Assembly (NCBI GenBank): GCA_022842325.1
Contig: JALHPU010000006.1
Coordinates: 62,001 to 126,000, forward strand
Source: Sulfuritalea sp.
GTDB taxonomy: Bacteria > Pseudomonadota > Gammaproteobacteria > Burkholderiales > Rhodocyclaceae
DNA: 64,000 nt
Direction: 5' to 3'
The notes beneath the pieces were generated by a model. The model saw only the letters and a program-made list of their open reading frames with translations. It did no database searches and had not been told where the DNA came from. Positions 62,467-64,000 of the stretch are shown in pieces; positions within the stretch are counted from its first letter, which is position 1, and the number at the start of each line of letters is the position of its first letter. A program made the position numbers and the translations under genes.

Positions 62467-62536
62467 CCGTCATTCCGGCGAATGCCGGAATCCAGTGCCC
62501 TCAGAGACCTGGACCCCGGCGTCCGCCGGGGTGACG
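62467..62536. repeat. Paired-hairpin intergenic repeat
   Basis: Two hairpins, ATTCCGGCGAATGCCGGAAT (62472-62491) and CCCCGGCGTCCGCCGGGG (62514-62531), bounded by GTCATTCC and GGGGTGACG. This arrangement, with the outer ends complementary, is a small mobile repeat type common between proteobacterial genes. One copy only in this window. Confidence 0.8.
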
Positions 62537-62571
62537 AACAATCAGTCATCCACTTGATCACAAGGAACAGC

Positions 62572-64000
62572 ATGGAACAGCGCACACAGTTTTACATCGA
62601 CGGACTATGGGTAGCCCCGGCCGGCAGCGGCAGCATCGAAGTCTTCTCGCCCACCGACGGCGCCCTGCTGGCGACCGTGCCGCAAGGCAATGCGGCCGAT
62701 GCCGATAAGGCGGTGATGGCGGCGCGGCGTGCCTTCGACGCCTGGAGCGTGACCCCGGCCGCCGAGCGCGCCGCGTACCTGAAGAAAATCCAGGAGGGCC
62801 TCAAGGCCCGCACTGACGAGATTGCCAAGGCCATCACGCTGGAAATGGGCATGCCCTACAAGTTCTCGCAGCGCATCCAGGTCGGCTCGCCGACCGCCAG
62901 CTTCGGCATGTACTCGAAAATGCTGGCCGACTTCCCCTTCGAGGAGAGGGTCGGCAATTCGAAAGTGGTGCGCGAGGCGGTTGGCGTGGTGGTCGCCATC
63001 ACGCCCTGGAACTATCCGCTGCACCAGATCGCCGCCAAGGTCGCCGCCGCGCTGGCCGCCGGCTGCACCGTGGTGCTGAAGCCCTCGGAAGTCGCGCCGC
63101 TGAATGCCTTCCTGCTGGCCGAGATCATCCATGCCGCCGGCGTGCCGGCCGGCGTGTTCAACCTCGTCACCGGTTACGGGCCGGCGATCGGCGAGGCACT
63201 GGTGACGCACCGGGAAGTCGACATGGTCTCCTTCACCGGCTCCACGCGCGCCGGTACCCGCGTCTCGGAACTCGCCTCGGCCACGGTCAAGCGCGTGGCG
63301 CTGGAACTCGGCGGCAAGTCGGCCGCGATCATCCTCGACGACGCCGACTTCAATGTGGCCGTGAAGGGCGTGGTCGGCAACTGCTACCTCAACTCGGGCC
63401 AGACCTGCACCGCCCACACCCGCATGCTGGTGCCGGCCGCGCGCTATGCCGAAGCCGCCAGGCTCGCCGTCGAGGCGGCCCAGGCCTACCGCGTCGGCGA
63501 CCCCATGGCCGAGGGCGTCACGCTCGGCCCGCTGGCCTCGAAGATGCAGCAGGACCGCGTGCGCGAGTACATCGCCAAGGGCATCGCCGAAGGCTGCGAA
63601 CTGCTGACCGGCGGCGGCGACCTGCCCGAGGGCGTGAATGCCAGCGGCTATTACGTGAAGCCGACCATCTTCGGCAAGGTCAAGCCCGACGCCACCATCG
63701 CCCAGGAGGAAATCTTCGGCCCGGTGCTTTCGATCATCAGCTACAGCGACGAGGACGATGCCGTGCGCATCGCCAACAACACGGTCTACGGCCTCGCCGG
63801 CGGCGTCTGGTCGGGCAGCGACGAACACGCGGAAAAGGTCGCGCGTCGCGTCCGCACCGGTCAGGTCGAGATCAACGGCGGCACCTTCAACCTCTACGCG
63901 CCCTTCGGCGGCTACAAGCAGTCCGGCAACGGCCGCGAACTGGGCAAATACGGCCTCGAAGACTTCCTCGAATACAAGGCCATGCAGTTCAAACCGGCGC
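62572..64000 (+). CDS. Aldehyde dehydrogenase (truncated at window edge)
   Basis: The first 476 residues of an NAD(P) aldehyde dehydrogenase, probably only a residue or two short of complete. Catalytic N147 (TPWNYP), E245 (ELGGKS) and C279 ([10 protein letters not shown]) are present, with the normal FTGSTRAG loop. ATG at 62572 with AAGGAA upstream. It follows the SDR and oxidoreductase genes and would complete alcohol to aldehyde to acid oxidation in that cluster. Confidence 0.88.
   Translation, partial: MEQRTQFYIDGLWVAPAGSGSIEVFSPTDGALLATVPQGNAADADKAVMAARRAFDAWSVTPAAERAAYLKKIQEGLKARTDEIAKAITLEMGMPYKFSQRIQVGSPTASFGMYSKMLADFPFEERVGNSKVVREAVGVVVAITPWNYPLHQIAAKVAAALAAGCTVVLKPSEVAPLNAFLLAEIIHAAGVPAGVFNLVTGYGPAIGEALVTHREVDMVSFTGSTRAGTRVSELASATVKRVALELGGKSAAIILDDADFNVAVKGVVGNCYLNSGQTCTAHTRMLVPAARYAEAARLAVEAAQAYRVGDPMAEGVTLGPLASKMQQDRVREYIAKGIAEGCELLTGGGDLPEGVNASGYYVKPTIFGKVKPDATIAQEEIFGPVLSIISYSDEDDAVRIANNTVYGLAGGVWSGSDEHAEKVARRVRTGQVEINGGTFNLYAPFGGYKQSGNGRELGKYGLEDFLEYKAMQFKPA

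Overview
The window is high-GC proteobacterial DNA with tightly packed, often overlapping genes. Gene content points to a betaproteobacterium of the Rhodocyclales / Sterolibacteriaceae type. The supporting genes are a phasin, two wax-ester-synthase-type acyltransferases, an AlkB alkane hydroxylase, a DUF1329/DUF1302/RND/BNR module, and a complete set of late molybdenum-cofactor genes. The taxon is an inference from gene content; no rRNA or tRNA gene was found.

Layout. 1-4.2 kb: the start of a sensor kinase, a FecR-domain protein, alkB and an AbrB/Doc toxin-antitoxin pair. 4.2-9.1 kb: an accessory block holding an ankyrin-repeat protein and six small membrane or exported proteins of unknown function. 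9.1-13.2 kb: clpB with a heat-shock promoter, a catalase-like protein and a DUF1304 protein. Extra copies of the clpB 3' end lie at about 4.1 kb and 0.55 kb in the same orientation, so the accessory segments look like inserts stacked at the end of clpB. 13.4-21.2 kb: phasin, an exported hydrolase, the run dinG-like / ATP-grasp-like / mobB / moeA / moaD / moaE, and a DUF4160/DUF2442 pair. 21.7-23.1 kb: an aldehyde dehydrogenase.

23.3-32.7 kb is the most unusual region. A small cytochrome c, a double di-heme peroxidase (four CxxCH motifs in one chain), a Rieske protein and an arsenite-oxidase-family molybdoenzyme overlap end to end. The content matches the dissimilatory iodate reductase set (idrP1, idrP2, idrB, idrA), with the two peroxidases fused. 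Immediately downstream are genes for a tryptophan tryptophylquinone (TTQ) amine dehydrogenase: large subunit, MauE, MauD, light subunit and a cytochrome c. The two modules could form one electron path from amine to iodate, or the MauG-like peroxidase could serve quinone-cofactor formation; sequence alone does not decide. The Mo-cofactor genes a few kb upstream would supply the molybdoenzyme.

32.7-39.6 kb: DUF1329 protein, DUF1302 outer-membrane protein, RND/MMPL transporter and YCF48/BNR protein, a module typical of steroid and hydrocarbon degraders. 39.7-48.5 kb: a minus-strand run (aldehyde dehydrogenase, Tm-1-like protein, HAD hydrolase, class III aminotransferase, APC permease, alanine dehydrogenase) with a divergent AraC-type regulator. 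It reads as uptake and transamination of an omega-amine onto pyruvate with recycling of alanine. 49-53.4 kb: a DUF1993 protein and a three-gene operon of a J-like/DUF898 membrane protein, an M48 protease and a membrane protein. 53.4-64 kb: MFS transporter, hydrolases, two WS/DGAT enzymes, a TetR regulator, SDR, MDR oxidoreductase and an aldehyde dehydrogenase, a lipid or hydrocarbon metabolism cluster.

Several repeat families run through the window. The most striking is a short dispersed element with the 14-base core CGCCAGCGCCGACT, found in at least seven places. Three of those copies lie inside genes, and two weaker matches lie in clpB and moaE.
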